Shown: positions 48,497 to 57,268, counted from the first letter of the stretch. The stretch: DNA of 64,000 bases from Vulcanimicrobiota bacterium (GCA_019637395.1 JAHBVR010000025.1:1-64000), one strand, 5' to 3'. Notes: generated by a model from the letters alone, not told the origin. Numbers and translations are program-made.

Positions 48497-50239
48497 TTAT
48501 ACCTGCAAGCCTACCGCCCGCATCAATTCCAGAGCATTACTGCGAGCGATCACGCCGCTACGCAAGTGGTAGTCGAAGGACATGACTCCCTCGCTCCATT
48601 GATCCTCAAAATGTACATTGGCGGCCGCCGGCCCCAGTTCGTCCGCCAGTTCCGTCAGAGCCAGGTCGTGGGTGGTGACCAGGCCCAGTCCTTGCAGCTC
48701 AAAGAGCCGGCGGATGACCGCCCGGGCTCCCACCAGTCGATCCTGAGAGTTGGTGCCGCCCAAAATCTCGTCCAGCAAATAGAGCAGACGAGTCGGGCCG
48801 GAGGCTTCCTCCAGGACCTGGCGCAGGCGCAAAATCTCGGCGTAGAAGCGCGAGATTCCCTCCCGCAAAGAATCCCCAAGCTGAATGGAAGCGGCAACCC
48901 GTAGCGGCTCCAGGGACATTTCCCGGGCGCGCGCCGGGGCGCCCGCCATGGCCAGTACCACATTGCAGCCCAGAGCCCTGAGCAAGGAACTTTTGCCGGA
49001 CATGTTGGAGCCACTCACAATCCACAGCCGCACGGAAGTCAGCTCCAGATCGTTGCAGACGCACTCCGCTCCCAGCAGGGGATGGCCGAGCTGGCGCGCG
49101 CGCAAACCGCTTCCAGGAGCTTCCAGGCGTGGCCAGGCGTAATCCGGATTCTCCCAGGCCAGCCCCGCGAAACTCAGCAAGGCCTCAATCTGGGCCAGCG
49201 ATTCCAACCAGCCGGGCAGGTCCTGAGCGTGGCGCGCCCGCCAGTTCTCCACTTCGTGGGCCAGCTGGAACGAAGCCAGCGAGAGCGCGAAAAAGGGGCC
49301 CAGCAGGGGGTTGCGGCGCGATTCTAAGGTATCCAACACGCTCTCCAGGCGGGACAGGGCCCGGGCCGGACCTTTTCTGAGCGGCTGCCAGAGCTGGCTC
49401 AGGTACTCGGACTCGACCTTCTCGACTTCCAGGCGGCGCAGGTAGGCGCCCAAGATCAGGCATTCCCCACGGATGGATTCGGTGCGCCGCAGAACCTCGC
49501 CGGCGGTCCGGCCGGCCAGGCGCAGAAAGGCTTGTTGTACGACCAGAACCAGACCCAGAGGCAGAGGGTTGTAGCGAAAAATCCAATAGGCCAGGGCCAG
49601 CCAGCCCCACAATCCCAGGGCGGCGCCCAGCAGCCTCAGCCAGCCGGAACGGAGCTGCAGCGGTTGCCGCGCCCACTCTTGGGGTGAATTTCCTTTGAGG
49701 TGCTGCCGGCTGCCCTGCAAGGCCGACAAATCCTCGCGCAGGTCCAGGCGACTTTGTAACTCGCGCGCTGCCTGTTGGCGCGCGGCCACTTCCTCAGCCG
49801 AGGCAGGTCGCGCCAGCCAGTCCGCCAGCCGTTGCTGCCCCGCCCGGGTGCGCGCGCGGCACAGCCAGTCGTAGAGGGAACCCTTGCCGAACAGGTCCAG
49901 GTCGCGGGCGTAGGGATGTTGCGCCTCAACGAACTGGCTGGTGACTCCGCGCCCCGCCCACTCGCCGCCCAAGCGCAGCAGCCCCTCGCGGTAATAGTCG
50001 GCAGCCCGCCGAGCCCTTTCCCGGCGCGCGCTCAGGCCGGCATGATGGCGCATGAGCGCCAGGAAAAGGAGAACGGGAAGAATCAGCCAGGCACCGGGAT
50101 AGGCCACCGCTCCGGTCAGCACGATCAGCGCCACCAGCAGACGCATCCAGGCGATTCTGCGATGGCTGGAGTCGAGTTGCTCGGCCAGGCGGGTGCGTTG
50201 CGCCTGGCGTTGCGCGTAGATTTCGGACGGAGTTGGCAA
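48497..50239 (-). CDS. Membrane-anchored MutS-like ATPase
   Basis: A 580-residue protein. Near the N-terminus two membrane helices (RLLVALIVLTGAVAYPGAWL, ILPVLLFLALM) and another pair around 210-240 flank a MutS-like helical core. The C-terminal ATPase domain has Walker A GSNMSGKSSLL, the signature region LGDSLREGISRFYAEI, Walker B LLYLLDEILGGTNSQDR and VTTHDLAL. No mismatch-recognition domain is present. This is the membrane-bound MutS-related family of unknown role, not mismatch repair proper. Its ATG directly abuts the stop of the host-attachment-type gene, so they are co-transcribed. Confidence 0.85.
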   Translation of the reverse strand: MPTPSEIYAQRQAQRTRLAEQLDSSHRRIAWMRLLVALIVLTGAVAYPGAWLILPVLLFLALMRHHAGLSARRERARRAADYYREGLLRLGGEWAGRGVTSQFVEAQHPYARDLDLFGKGSLYDWLCRARTRAGQQRLADWLARPASAEEVAARQQAARELQSRLDLREDLSALQGSRQHLKGNSPQEWARQPLQLRSGWLRLLGAALGLWGWLALAYWIFRYNPLPLGLVLVVQQAFLRLAGRTAGEVLRRTESIRGECLILGAYLRRLEVEKVESEYLSQLWQPLRKGPARALSRLESVLDTLESRRNPLLGPFFALSLASFQLAHEVENWRARHAQDLPGWLESLAQIEALLSFAGLAWENPDYAWPRLEAPGSGLRARQLGHPLLGAECVCNDLELTSVRLWIVSGSNMSGKSSLLRALGCNVVLAMAGAPARAREMSLEPLRVAASIQLGDSLREGISRFYAEILRLRQVLEEASGPTRLLYLLDEILGGTNSQDRLVGARAVIRRLFELQGLGLVTTHDLALTELADELGPAAANVHFEDQWSEGVMSFDYHLRSGVIARSNALELMRAVGLQV

Positions 50240-50575
50240 CTAGACCAGGGACAATTCGTGCAATTCGCTACGCAACTGACGACTGCTCAGGTTGGTCAGG
50301 TCACGCGCCAGTCCGGCGCAAACGCGGGCGTTAAGACTGTCCCCAAAGGCCAGGCTCAGGTTTTCCAGGAAGCTGGGAGGCGCCGCCACCACCAAATTGT
50401 CGAAATCCGTCTGCAGAGTGTCGATGCGCTCGGCGATTTCCCGAGCGAAAGTGAGTTGGCCGTCGGGGCACTGATCGCAGCGGTCCCAGCTTTCGATTTC
50501 ATGCAGGGAGCCGACACAAGATTGTACCATCAATGAGGCGTGGTGATCGTCGGCGACTAAAATCCAAGTATCCAT
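50240..50575 (-). CDS. Host-attachment-family (AtsE-like) protein
   Basis: A 111-residue protein. WILVADDHHASLM at the start, LTFAREIAERIDTLQTDFDNLVVAAPPSFLENL in the middle and ARDLTNLSSRQLRSEL at the end match the Host_attach family (PF10116), named after a plant-symbiont attachment factor; the fold resembles release-factor-like domains and the function is uncertain. The ATG at 50575 follows AAGGAGG. It is in an operon with the MutS-like gene. Confidence 0.82.
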   Translation of the reverse strand: MDTWILVADDHHASLMVQSCVGSLHEIESWDRCDQCPDGQLTFAREIAERIDTLQTDFDNLVVAAPPSFLENLSLAFGDSLNARVCAGLARDLTNLSSRQLRSELHELSLV

Positions 50576-50812
50576 ATCTGTGCGTTCCTCCTTCGGTCCA
50601 GGGATGGAGGGTTCCAAGTGCGTGTTACTACTAAAGTCTTACCCCTGATTGGCGGACTCCACACATGCTGAAGGTTAACCAGTCGTCTCCAGTACTGGCG
50701 TACCGGATCGGGGGTATAGGGGCTGGTATTGGCCACACCCCGGGCTAGTCTATAGTTACCAGGTCGCTGCCGCCCAGGTACATGCGGGATTCAATGGTGG
50801 AGGAAAGTAAGC

Positions 50813-51904
50813 TTGCTCGATTCGTACAGACCCCTTAGCTCCAGCTATGCAGTTCCCCGGCATCGCGCGCCTCGGCCTACCCTGGTTCCCGATCACGATG
50901 AAATGGATCGTCCTTTTCTGCAGGGCACCAGCCCCATCGATCTGCGGCACATCAGCCTGGGGGCCAGCGATGAAGCCCAATTCTTGCGCAACTACGGCTA
51001 TGATCCGGATTGCCCCCAGGAAGCTCAGACGCTGGAGCGCTTTCACCGGGAAGCCATCGACTTCATGGAGCGCCACCTCTGCCAGGCACCGCGCAGTTGC
51101 GACCAGAGCTACTTTATTCCCGAAGAAGTGAAGCCTCCCACCTCGGTCTCCACCCTGGTCAAATGGGCCGCCCGCCGGCACGAGCACGATGAACAGCAGG
51201 CCTGGGCCTGCGCCGTCCTGCGTGTGATGCACGCCATCGCCTACGCCGAGCCGCTGGCGGTTTCGCCTCACAGCGAAGAGATTCAGAGGCAAATCCTCGA
51301 TCCTTATCGGCGCCACATCCACCGCGACCGCCAGGGGCGGCTCTGGTTGGGCAAAGGCGACGAAGCGGTGGCTTTGATCGATATCCAATTTCGCCAGGAG
51401 AAGGCCCGCGACAGCCTGATTCTGAAGCTCCTCCACAAGCCGGATAACCTGCCCCACAGCGTTTATGATCGGGTGGGCGTGCGCATCGTGACCCGCAGCG
51501 CCTGTCAGGCCCTGCGCGCGCTTCAGTACATTCGCCGCCATCACCTGGCCAACGCCGCTCATGTTACTCCGGGCCGTTCGCGCAACACCCTGGTGGAGCA
51601 CTCGTACGGCAGCATCACCGGCTCGCCCAACCCCCACTCCAGTCCCGAGTTCCGCTCGCTGCAGTTTACCTGTCAGCAACTGGTCAAGGTGCCCAACCCG
51701 CTTTATCAACTGGCCCTGGCTATGCAACAAGAGCCTCAGGTAGATCCGTTTCTCCGCTTCTTCTTCCCCTTCGAGGTACAGATCTACGACCAGGAGAACG
51801 ATCAGAAAAGCCGCTGGGGCGAAACCTCTCACGCGAACTATCGCCTGCGCCAGATCCGCGCCGTCCGCTCCCGGGTCTTTCCTGGCTGGCTGCGCCAGGG
51901 GTAG
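50813..51904 (+). CDS. RelA/SpoT-like nucleotidyltransferase-fold protein
   Basis: A 363-residue protein. SLILKLLHKPDNLPHSVYDRVGVRIVTRS (201-229) resembles the RelA/SpoT synthetase core, where a Lys precedes D-x-x-G-v-R-I. FEFRSLQF-like EFRSLQFT (279-286) matches the Y-x-S-x-H region, and EVQIYD (321-326) followed by HANYRL (340-345) matches the catalytic E-v-Q-I and H-x-x-Y segments. There is no HD hydrolase, TGS or ACT domain. The overall pattern may be the TIGR04552-type family recalled from deltaproteobacteria; I cannot confirm it. The start is TTG with GGAGG 8 bases upstream. (p)ppGpp or other pyrophosphate transfer is possible but unproven. Confidence 0.58.
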   Translation: MLDSYRPLSSSYAVPRHRAPRPTLVPDHDEMDRPFLQGTSPIDLRHISLGASDEAQFLRNYGYDPDCPQEAQTLERFHREAIDFMERHLCQAPRSCDQSYFIPEEVKPPTSVSTLVKWAARRHEHDEQQAWACAVLRVMHAIAYAEPLAVSPHSEEIQRQILDPYRRHIHRDRQGRLWLGKGDEAVALIDIQFRQEKARDSLILKLLHKPDNLPHSVYDRVGVRIVTRSACQALRALQYIRRHHLANAAHVTPGRSRNTLVEHSYGSITGSPNPHSSPEFRSLQFTCQQLVKVPNPLYQLALAMQQEPQVDPFLRFFFPFEVQIYDQENDQKSRWGETSHANYRLRQIRAVRSRVFPGWLRQG

Positions 51905-52008
51905 GAGAGGCTAAGGACTCCAATACCATAGATGGGTTATGGCTCGCTCTGCTGTGAAATGGACCCCTGGTTTAAGCTCAGGGTCCATACGAATTCCCAG
52001 GAGGCACC

Positions 52009-52263
52009 ATGGCGATTGAAAACACCGAAAAAGAAGTTTTGAAAGCTGCGTCCACCCTGCATCAAGAAGGCAGTTGGACGGCGGAAGATCTGTTTCGCTA
52101 TCTGGATCGCTCCGATTTGCCGGTGGAAGAAGTCTCGCTGGCTCTACTGCATCTGCGCGACGAAGGCCTGGTGCTGACCGAGCCCACCGTCGGCGATCCC
52201 CTGGATGGACATTTCGCCTTTCGCCTGAGCCAGGAAGGCCTGAGCGCCGCCGCCCGACTCTAG
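52009..52263 (+). CDS. Small winged-helix-like protein
   Basis: An 84-residue protein. EKEVLKAASTLHQEGSWTAEDLFRYL then PVEEVSLALLHLRDEGLVLT reads as helix-turn-helix followed by a wing, the layout of small winged-helix proteins. The ATG follows AGGAGG. No partner domain. The 48-50 bp repeat array begins about 60 bases after its stop. DNA binding is inferred from pattern. Confidence 0.6.
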   Translation: MAIENTEKEVLKAASTLHQEGSWTAEDLFRYLDRSDLPVEEVSLALLHLRDEGLVLTEPTVGDPLDGHFAFRLSQEGLSAAARL

Positions 52264-52322
52264 ACCCCCAACTCTCCAGCGACTCCGCCCTACGATAACC
52301 GCCGGGGGCGCTGCCGCCCGGC

Positions 52323-52855
52323 CGCAACAAAGTTACCGCCCCCCTGGCAACCGCCGAGTGTTACCGCCCCGCCGCAACAAAGTTGCCGCCCCACGGCAAC
52401 CGCCGAGTGTTACCGCCCACCGCAACAAAGTCACCGTCCCCCGGCAACCGCCAAGTGCTACCGCCCACCGCAACAAAGTCACCGTCCCCCGGCAACCGCC
52501 GAGTGTTACCGCCCAACCGCAACAAAGTTGCCGTCCCCCGGCAACCGCCAAGTGTTACCGCCCAACCGCAACAAAGTTACCGCCCCCTGGCAACCGCCGA
52601 GTGTTACCGCCCCGCCGCAACAAAGTAACCGCCCCCCAGCAACCGCCGAGAGCGTTACCGCCCACCGCAACAAAGTTACCGCCCCCTGGCAACCGCCGAG
52701 TGTTACCGCCCAACCGCAACAAAGTTGCCGCTCCACGGCAACACCGAGAGCGTTACCGCCCACCGCAACAAAGTTGCCGCTCCACGGCAACCGCCGAATG
52801 TTACCGCCCAACCGCAACAAAGTCACCGTCCCCCGGCAACCGCCGACACGCAAAA
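52323..52855. repeat. Minisatellite: 11 tandem copies of a 48-50 bp unit
   Basis: Each unit begins GCAACAAAGT, continues with ACCGCCCCC, GGCAACCGCC and GAGTGTTACCGCCC, and ends in one of three variable tails (GCC, ACC or AACC). Units are 48-50 bases and differ at scattered positions; the last runs into the terminator of the next gene. Unit length is not a multiple of three, so it does not encode a repeat protein, although frames stay open on both strands because the unit lacks stops. There are no unique spacers, so it is not CRISPR. It lies between a winged-helix gene and the EF-hand gene. Confidence 0.9.
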
Positions 52856-52887
52856 AGGGCGGGAGCTTCGGAAAAAGCTCCCGCCCT
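52851..52887 (-). terminator. Intrinsic terminator of the EF-hand gene
   Basis: On the minus strand a 13-bp stem AGGGCGGGAGCTT (52887-52875) pairs with 52868-52856 around a 6-base loop and is followed by TTTTTG. It is 18 bases past the stop codon. Confidence 0.88.
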
Positions 52888-52904
52888 CTTGGCGATTCAG
52901 AAAC

Positions 52905-53573
52905 TTAGTAGCAGGGTCCCCAGGGGGCGGGGCCCCACGGGCCGGCCTGGTGGTTGACCGAGTTGGTGTTGCAGAAGGGGTCGACGTAGTTGAGACGCCC
53001 CTGGCCGAAACCACCGGTGGGGAAGTTGAAGGGGCTGTGCTGCTCCCACTGCTGGAACTTGCCGTCGCGGTTACCGTCGACCAGCACGCGACCACCGGCG
53101 TTGGCGAACTCACCGGCCGATAGGCGGCCGTCGTGGTTGCTGTCGTAGCGGTTCATCTGGCGGGAGTAGCTCTGGCCCTTCATTCGCTCGCAGACGGTGG
53201 TGCGGCCGTCTTTGTTGAAGTCATAGTTGCCGCCCATCGCCTGCAGGCGCTGCTGAGAGCCTTCGATTTCCTGAGGAGTAATGCGGCCGTCGCGGTTCAG
53301 GTCCATGGCCAGCACGCCGTCCTTGCCACGGGTGTAGCGACCGTCGCCGTTGGTGTCGAGGGCGTAACCGTTGGTGGTCTGCAAACCCAGGAAGCCGTGG
53401 TTGCCGACGTTGGCGTTCGGCAGATTGCCACCGCCCTGGTTCCAGTTCCAGGTGGGCGGCGGTCCGCAGGGGCCGGGGAATCCGCAGCCGCCCATCGGGG
53501 GTTGGTAGCAACCGCCGGGAGCAAAACCGCCGCCGTAGTTCGCCTGGATATTCACGCTCATCGAAAATGCCAT
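52905..53573 (-). CDS. Gly/Pro-rich protein with five EF-hand-like calcium loops
   Basis: A 222-residue protein. The N-terminal 55 residues are Gly/Pro/Cys-rich (GGCYQPPMGGCGFPGPCG). Then come five D-x-(N/D)-x-D-G loops: DTNGDGRYT, DLNRDGRIT, DFNKDGRTT, DSNHDGRLS and DGNRDGKFQ, each roughly 20-30 residues apart, as in EF-hand/dockerin proteins that bind calcium. There is no classical signal peptide; a non-classical route or cytoplasmic role is possible. The ATG follows GGAGG; a strong terminator lies downstream. Confidence 0.85.
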   Translation of the reverse strand: MAFSMSVNIQANYGGGFAPGGCYQPPMGGCGFPGPCGPPPTWNWNQGGGNLPNANVGNHGFLGLQTTNGYALDTNGDGRYTRGKDGVLAMDLNRDGRITPQEIEGSQQRLQAMGGNYDFNKDGRTTVCERMKGQSYSRQMNRYDSNHDGRLSAGEFANAGGRVLVDGNRDGKFQQWEQHSPFNFPTGGFGQGRLNYVDPFCNTNSVNHQAGPWGPAPWGPCY

Positions 53574-53694
53574 TGTCTTAATCCTCCGTCTACCTGCTTT
53601 TTGCTGTTGAGGTAAGATTATCGGAGGTAAATTAATCCGCCCTTGCCACGGTCCTCAAGATGTTAACGGCATGTAAACGCTTTTCAGGAATTTT

Positions 53695-54156
53695 TCACCA
53701 GACCGTTTTGGCCTTTTTCAGGGCCCGCAGGAAGTCGTTATAGCTCTTATCCAGCGAGATCTGGTGCTCGAACTTGCCGTTCTTGTTCTCTTCCACCTGG
53801 ATGAGCTTGACCTTGACCCCGTGCCAGCGCCCTAAAAGGGTGCTGACCTTGGAATCACCAGCATTCTTGCTCCAGACCACCTGGAAGCCGTCGGCTTTGA
53901 GCCCATTGGGCTTAGCTTTTAACTCGGCGGCTTTCTGCTCCAGCTCGGCCAGCAGGGCCTGATCCAGGACCACCGTGGCCTCGCCGGTCTTCTCCGGGCT
54001 TTTCAGCTTGAAAGCCAGGTAGGTCTGGCCCTGCACGGCCACCTTCCAAAAACTGCCCTGGTTGCCGAAGGGGTCGCTGAAGTAGCTGAGCTGGGTGACC
54101 TCCTGGGCCCGAACGGTAACCAGCAGCAAACCAAAAAACAGCAGAATCTTACGCAT
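53695..54156 (-). CDS. Secreted protein, unknown function
   Basis: A 153-residue protein with a signal peptide (MRKILLFFGLLLVTVRAQE), basic and Lys-rich, ending in SYNDFLRALKKAKTVW. A coiled segment (DQALLAELEQKAAELKAK) is in the middle. I do not recognise the family. It is 22 bases downstream of ada on the same strand and may be read through from it. Confidence 0.68.
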   Translation of the reverse strand: MRKILLFFGLLLVTVRAQEVTQLSYFSDPFGNQGSFWKVAVQGQTYLAFKLKSPEKTGEATVVLDQALLAELEQKAAELKAKPNGLKADGFQVVWSKNAGDSKVSTLLGRWHGVKVKLIQVEENKNGKFEHQISLDKSYNDFLRALKKAKTVW

Positions 54157-54178
54157 CGACCGACGTTCTCAGGCTTTG

Positions 54179-55234
54179 TCAAAAGCCCTGCTGCCGCGCT
54201 TCTCGTTGCAAAAGCGCGCGTTTGACTTCGGGTCCTCCCCAGGCGTAGCCGGCCAGCGAGCCGTCCGCCCGGATCACCCGGTGGCAGGGGATGGCTACAG
54301 CCACGGGATTGGCGGCGCAGGCCGCGGCCACCGCCCGCACCGCCCGAGGCCGGCCGATTTGCGAGGCCAGCTGGGTATAAGTCCGAGTTTCCCCCGGTGC
54401 GATCGAGCGTAGCGCTTCCCAGACCTGGTGCTGGAAAACCGTGCCGCGCACATCCAGGGGAAGCTCCAGCGCCGATTCGCCGGCGTCCACCATGGCCAGA
54501 GCCGCCTGCACCCACGCCTCCAGGGCATCCTCGGCCGGCACGAGCTCGGCGTGCGTAAAGCGGCGGCGCAATTCCTCGACCAGGGGCTCGGGGCGGTCAC
54601 CCAAAAAGATCCCGCAAATGCCGGTCTCACTGGCCGCCACCAACATCCAGCCGCTCAGCCGGCAGGGCCGCAGGCAATAACCGAGGCGGCGGTTCTCCCC
54701 GCCTTTCTTGAAGTGAGAAGGGCTCATTCCCAGGATTTCCCGGCTGTTTTCGTAGAAGCGGCTGCTCGACTGGTAGCCGGCCTCGAAAATGGCTTCGGTC
54801 ACACTTTCCGCTCCGGCCAGTCCGGCTCGCAGCCGCTCCGCCCGGCGGGCTCGCTCATACTGCTTGGGTGTCAAGCCTACCAACTGCTTAAAGAGACGAT
54901 GAAAATGGAAGGGGCTCAAGCCCGCCTGAGCGGCCAGCTCCTTGAGGTCCGGCGGCGGCTCGCTCTCTTCCAGGCGGCGGCAGGCGCGCTCCACCAGTTC
55001 GGCCCTGAGTCGGTGAGGATCTTGTTGATCCGGCTTGCAGCGTTTGCAGGGACGAAACCCGGCTGCTTCCGCTTGTTCAGCGCTGTCGTGAAAAGCCACG
55101 TTCTCGGGCCGGGCCAGCCGGGCCGCGCAGCTGGGACGGCAGTAGACTCCGGTGGTTTTGACCGAGTAGAAGAAAGTATCATCGTGTTGGCGCTGCGCAA
55201 TCGCCTGCCAGCGCCTCTCTTGGAGTGTGTTCAT
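54179..55234 (-). CDS. ada: Ada: methylated-DNA repair protein and transcription regulator
   Basis: A 351-residue protein with the full Ada layout. The N-terminal zinc domain has Cys32, Cys36, Cys63 and Cys66 (GVYCRPSCAARLARPENVAF, GFRPCKRCKP), which accepts methyl from phosphotriesters. An AraC-type helix-turn-helix (about 85-175, GLSPFHFHRLFKQLVGLTPKQY) follows. The C-terminal O6-methylguanine-DNA methyltransferase has the acceptor Cys317 in IPCHRVI. Likely induced by methylation damage and self-regulating. The start is ATG at 55234. Confidence 0.96.
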   Translation of the reverse strand: MNTLQERRWQAIAQRQHDDTFFYSVKTTGVYCRPSCAARLARPENVAFHDSAEQAEAAGFRPCKRCKPDQQDPHRLRAELVERACRRLEESEPPPDLKELAAQAGLSPFHFHRLFKQLVGLTPKQYERARRAERLRAGLAGAESVTEAIFEAGYQSSSRFYENSREILGMSPSHFKKGGENRRLGYCLRPCRLSGWMLVAASETGICGIFLGDRPEPLVEELRRRFTHAELVPAEDALEAWVQAALAMVDAGESALELPLDVRGTVFQHQVWEALRSIAPGETRTYTQLASQIGRPRAVRAVAAACAANPVAVAIPCHRVIRADGSLAGYAWGGPEVKRALLQREARQQGF

Positions 55235-55289
55235 AAGCTCACTTTAGGCCGTCTCGAAGCCGGCCGCACCCCGCTTCTTGCGCTCAAAT

Positions 55290-56420
55290 TCAACCGTCCA
55301 GATAGGCCAGAAAATGGGTCCACAGAGAAAAGCTGGTCAGGCTCTTCATGCGTTCCACCAACGGGAGCGTACCCACCTGCTCTTCCAGGCGCAGGCAGCG
55401 TCGCAGTCCGCGCCCATAGACGGGACAAAGCGTGCGGAACAGGTTCTCGGCAAAGGCGGCCCGGCCCAGGTTGTGGGCCACCCTCCATTCCACCCAGCAG
55501 GCAAACCCTTCCATGACGTCGGGGGACTGAGGCGGGCAGTGCTGCCACTGCCAGACATGAGTGAATTCGTGGGCCAGAACCGCGGCCGCGAACCAGACCG
55601 GATAATCTTTGCCCAGCCAGATCTGGCGTGCGGCCGGGTCCCACAAACCCACCACCGAGCGTCCTAAAAAATAGGTATCGCTGCCGCGCCTGGGCATTTC
55701 CTCGGGCTGATGGGCCAAACGCAGTTGAAAAGGTTGGCTGACCTCCAACCCCAGTTCTTCGGCGCAAAAGGCGCGGACCTCGTTGAAGAGAGCGCTCAGG
55801 CTATCCATATCCGAGATTCGCTCCCGGGCGCATTCCTCACAGATTCCGTCCAGCGCGGGCTCCAGGCAAAATTGGCATAAACACATCGCTTCCCAGAAGC
55901 ACTCCGGGCAGTACCACCAGCCGTCGCAGATGTGCCAGCGCAGCGATAGCACCCGGCAACAACCTCCGCAAGCCCGCACCGGGCCGCCGCAGGCCGAACA
56001 CTCCTGGCCTTGCTTGACGGCTTCCCCACAGTCCAGGCAGAGCGGATAGCGCGCCGCGCATTGGGCACAGTAACTCTTGGCGCCAAAGGTCAGACAGTCG
56101 GAGTAGACCAGGCCGTCGCAGCTATGGCAGCGCGGAAAATTGCCCTCGCAGAAGATGCAGATGCAACCGCGCTCATCCTCGGCGGCCACCTCGAAGGCCG
56201 GGCGGCCGCAACAGAAACACAGGGCCACTCCTTGGGAGCACTCGTGGCAATAGGCCAGACCATCCTCCCAAGATTTGCCGCCCCCGGCTTCGATGGCGAT
56301 GGCACATTCGCAGCAACGCGAGACGGAGGCCAGGCACTCCTCACAGCCCCATAGATTGCGGGTGGTCAAAATCAGCTCGGGGGACTCGGTGTCCCCGCAA
56401 AAGTTACAGCCCTGACCCAT
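55290..56420 (-). CDS. LIM/zinc-ribbon protein with DA1-like metallopeptidase domain
   Basis: A 376-residue protein. The N-terminal 200 residues hold about eight C-x2-C pairs (for example CNFCGDTE, CRCCECAI-like, CHSCDG, CAQCAAR, CLDCGE, CPEC, CQFC, CEEC), that is, several LIM-like or ribbon zinc fingers. The C-terminal domain has LAHEFTHVWQWQH (HExxH, 284-288) and MEGFACWVEW (E304 as third zinc ligand), the arrangement of plant-type DA1 peptidases, which also follow LIM domains. There is no signal peptide. The start is ATG at 56420; TTG at 56447 is possible. A regulatory peptidase is inferred. Confidence 0.75.
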   Translation of the reverse strand: MGQGCNFCGDTESPELILTTRNLWGCEECLASVSRCCECAIAIEAGGGKSWEDGLAYCHECSQGVALCFCCGRPAFEVAAEDERGCICIFCEGNFPRCHSCDGLVYSDCLTFGAKSYCAQCAARYPLCLDCGEAVKQGQECSACGGPVRACGGCCRVLSLRWHICDGWWYCPECFWEAMCLCQFCLEPALDGICEECARERISDMDSLSALFNEVRAFCAEELGLEVSQPFQLRLAHQPEEMPRRGSDTYFLGRSVVGLWDPAARQIWLGKDYPVWFAAAVLAHEFTHVWQWQHCPPQSPDVMEGFACWVEWRVAHNLGRAAFAENLFRTLCPVYGRGLRRCLRLEEQVGTLPLVERMKSLTSFSLWTHFLAYLDG

Positions 56421-56491
56421 GGCCAGCTTATTTACCCGTTTGTTCAAAAATTAGAGATACTTTTTAACTCTGAGTTTACTAGACTGAAGGT

Positions 56492-57268
56492 ATGACACCT
56501 ATGTCCGGCACCAGCCAACGGCTTCAGAACGTAATCCACCGCCTGCGCCTCGTTCAGGGTAACATCCAGGAGGTGCAGAACATCTACACGGCCGCCGCCG
56601 CCGATGCCAACGCCAGCAACACCGACATGATCAATACCAAGAAGCCCATGGCCAACGCTCTGAAAGACCGCGGCGACATCAGCGTGGCCGCCGACGGCAA
56701 GACGCTGGTGGGCCTGGTCAACGGCACCCTGAGCCGACTGCGTAAGACGGAGGGTAAACTGGTGCTCAGCACCGAGACCGCCAAGAACGCGGGCTTCCCG
56801 CTGGATGGTTTGCACCAGGAGATCTTCGACCTTTCCGAGACCGCCGAGAATGCTGATGCTCGGGCGATTTTGAAGCAAAGTCTGGGCTGGATGGGACGCG
56901 GCCAGACTTATCATCAGTGGGCCGCCCGCACCGCCGACTGGGCTCGCGGCAGCGCCGCCTACGGCGAAAACCGCCTCTCCCAGGTGGGCAACTCTCTCAA
57001 TGCGGTGGCCAGGGATAACGCCGACGGTAAGAACGTGACCAACGATATGGCCGCCGCCAAGCCCAACATCGATCTGGCCATTCGCGCCGTGGGCGAGCAC
57101 AATGACCACGCCAAAACCACCGTCGGCCAGGAAGCCGAAGTCATCGTGGCCCTGGCCCAGGTCCAGGAACATCTGGCTCAGGCCCTGGCTTTGAGTCAGC
57201 CCGTTCCTCCCGCCTTCCACCGGCCCAACCTGCTCGACGTGCTCCAGGCCAACGATCCCACCCCTTGA
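56492..57268 (+). CDS. Uncharacterised helical protein, first gene of the atoE operon
   Basis: A 258-residue protein, nearly all alpha-helical, Ala/Asn/Asp-rich, with heptad-like stretches (RLQNVIHRLRLVQGNIQEVQN). No membrane helix or signal peptide is visible. I do not recognise it. Its TGA overlaps the TTG start of the transporter gene (TTGA), so translation is coupled. ATG at 56501 is an alternative start. Confidence 0.6.
   Translation: MTPMSGTSQRLQNVIHRLRLVQGNIQEVQNIYTAAAADANASNTDMINTKKPMANALKDRGDISVAADGKTLVGLVNGTLSRLRKTEGKLVLSTETAKNAGFPLDGLHQEIFDLSETAENADARAILKQSLGWMGRGQTYHQWAARTADWARGSAAYGENRLSQVGNSLNAVARDNADGKNVTNDMAAAKPNIDLAIRAVGEHNDHAKTTVGQEAEVIVALAQVQEHLAQALALSQPVPPAFHRPNLLDVLQANDPTP

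Noticed and set aside
52323-52855. CRISPR array
   Set aside because: Units are contiguous and nearly identical along their whole length; there are no unique spacers and no cas genes.
52358-52957. Long plus-strand and minus-strand frames across the repeat array as repeat proteins
   Set aside because: The unit length varies between 48 and 50, shifting frame; openness comes from the lack of stop triplets in the repeat.
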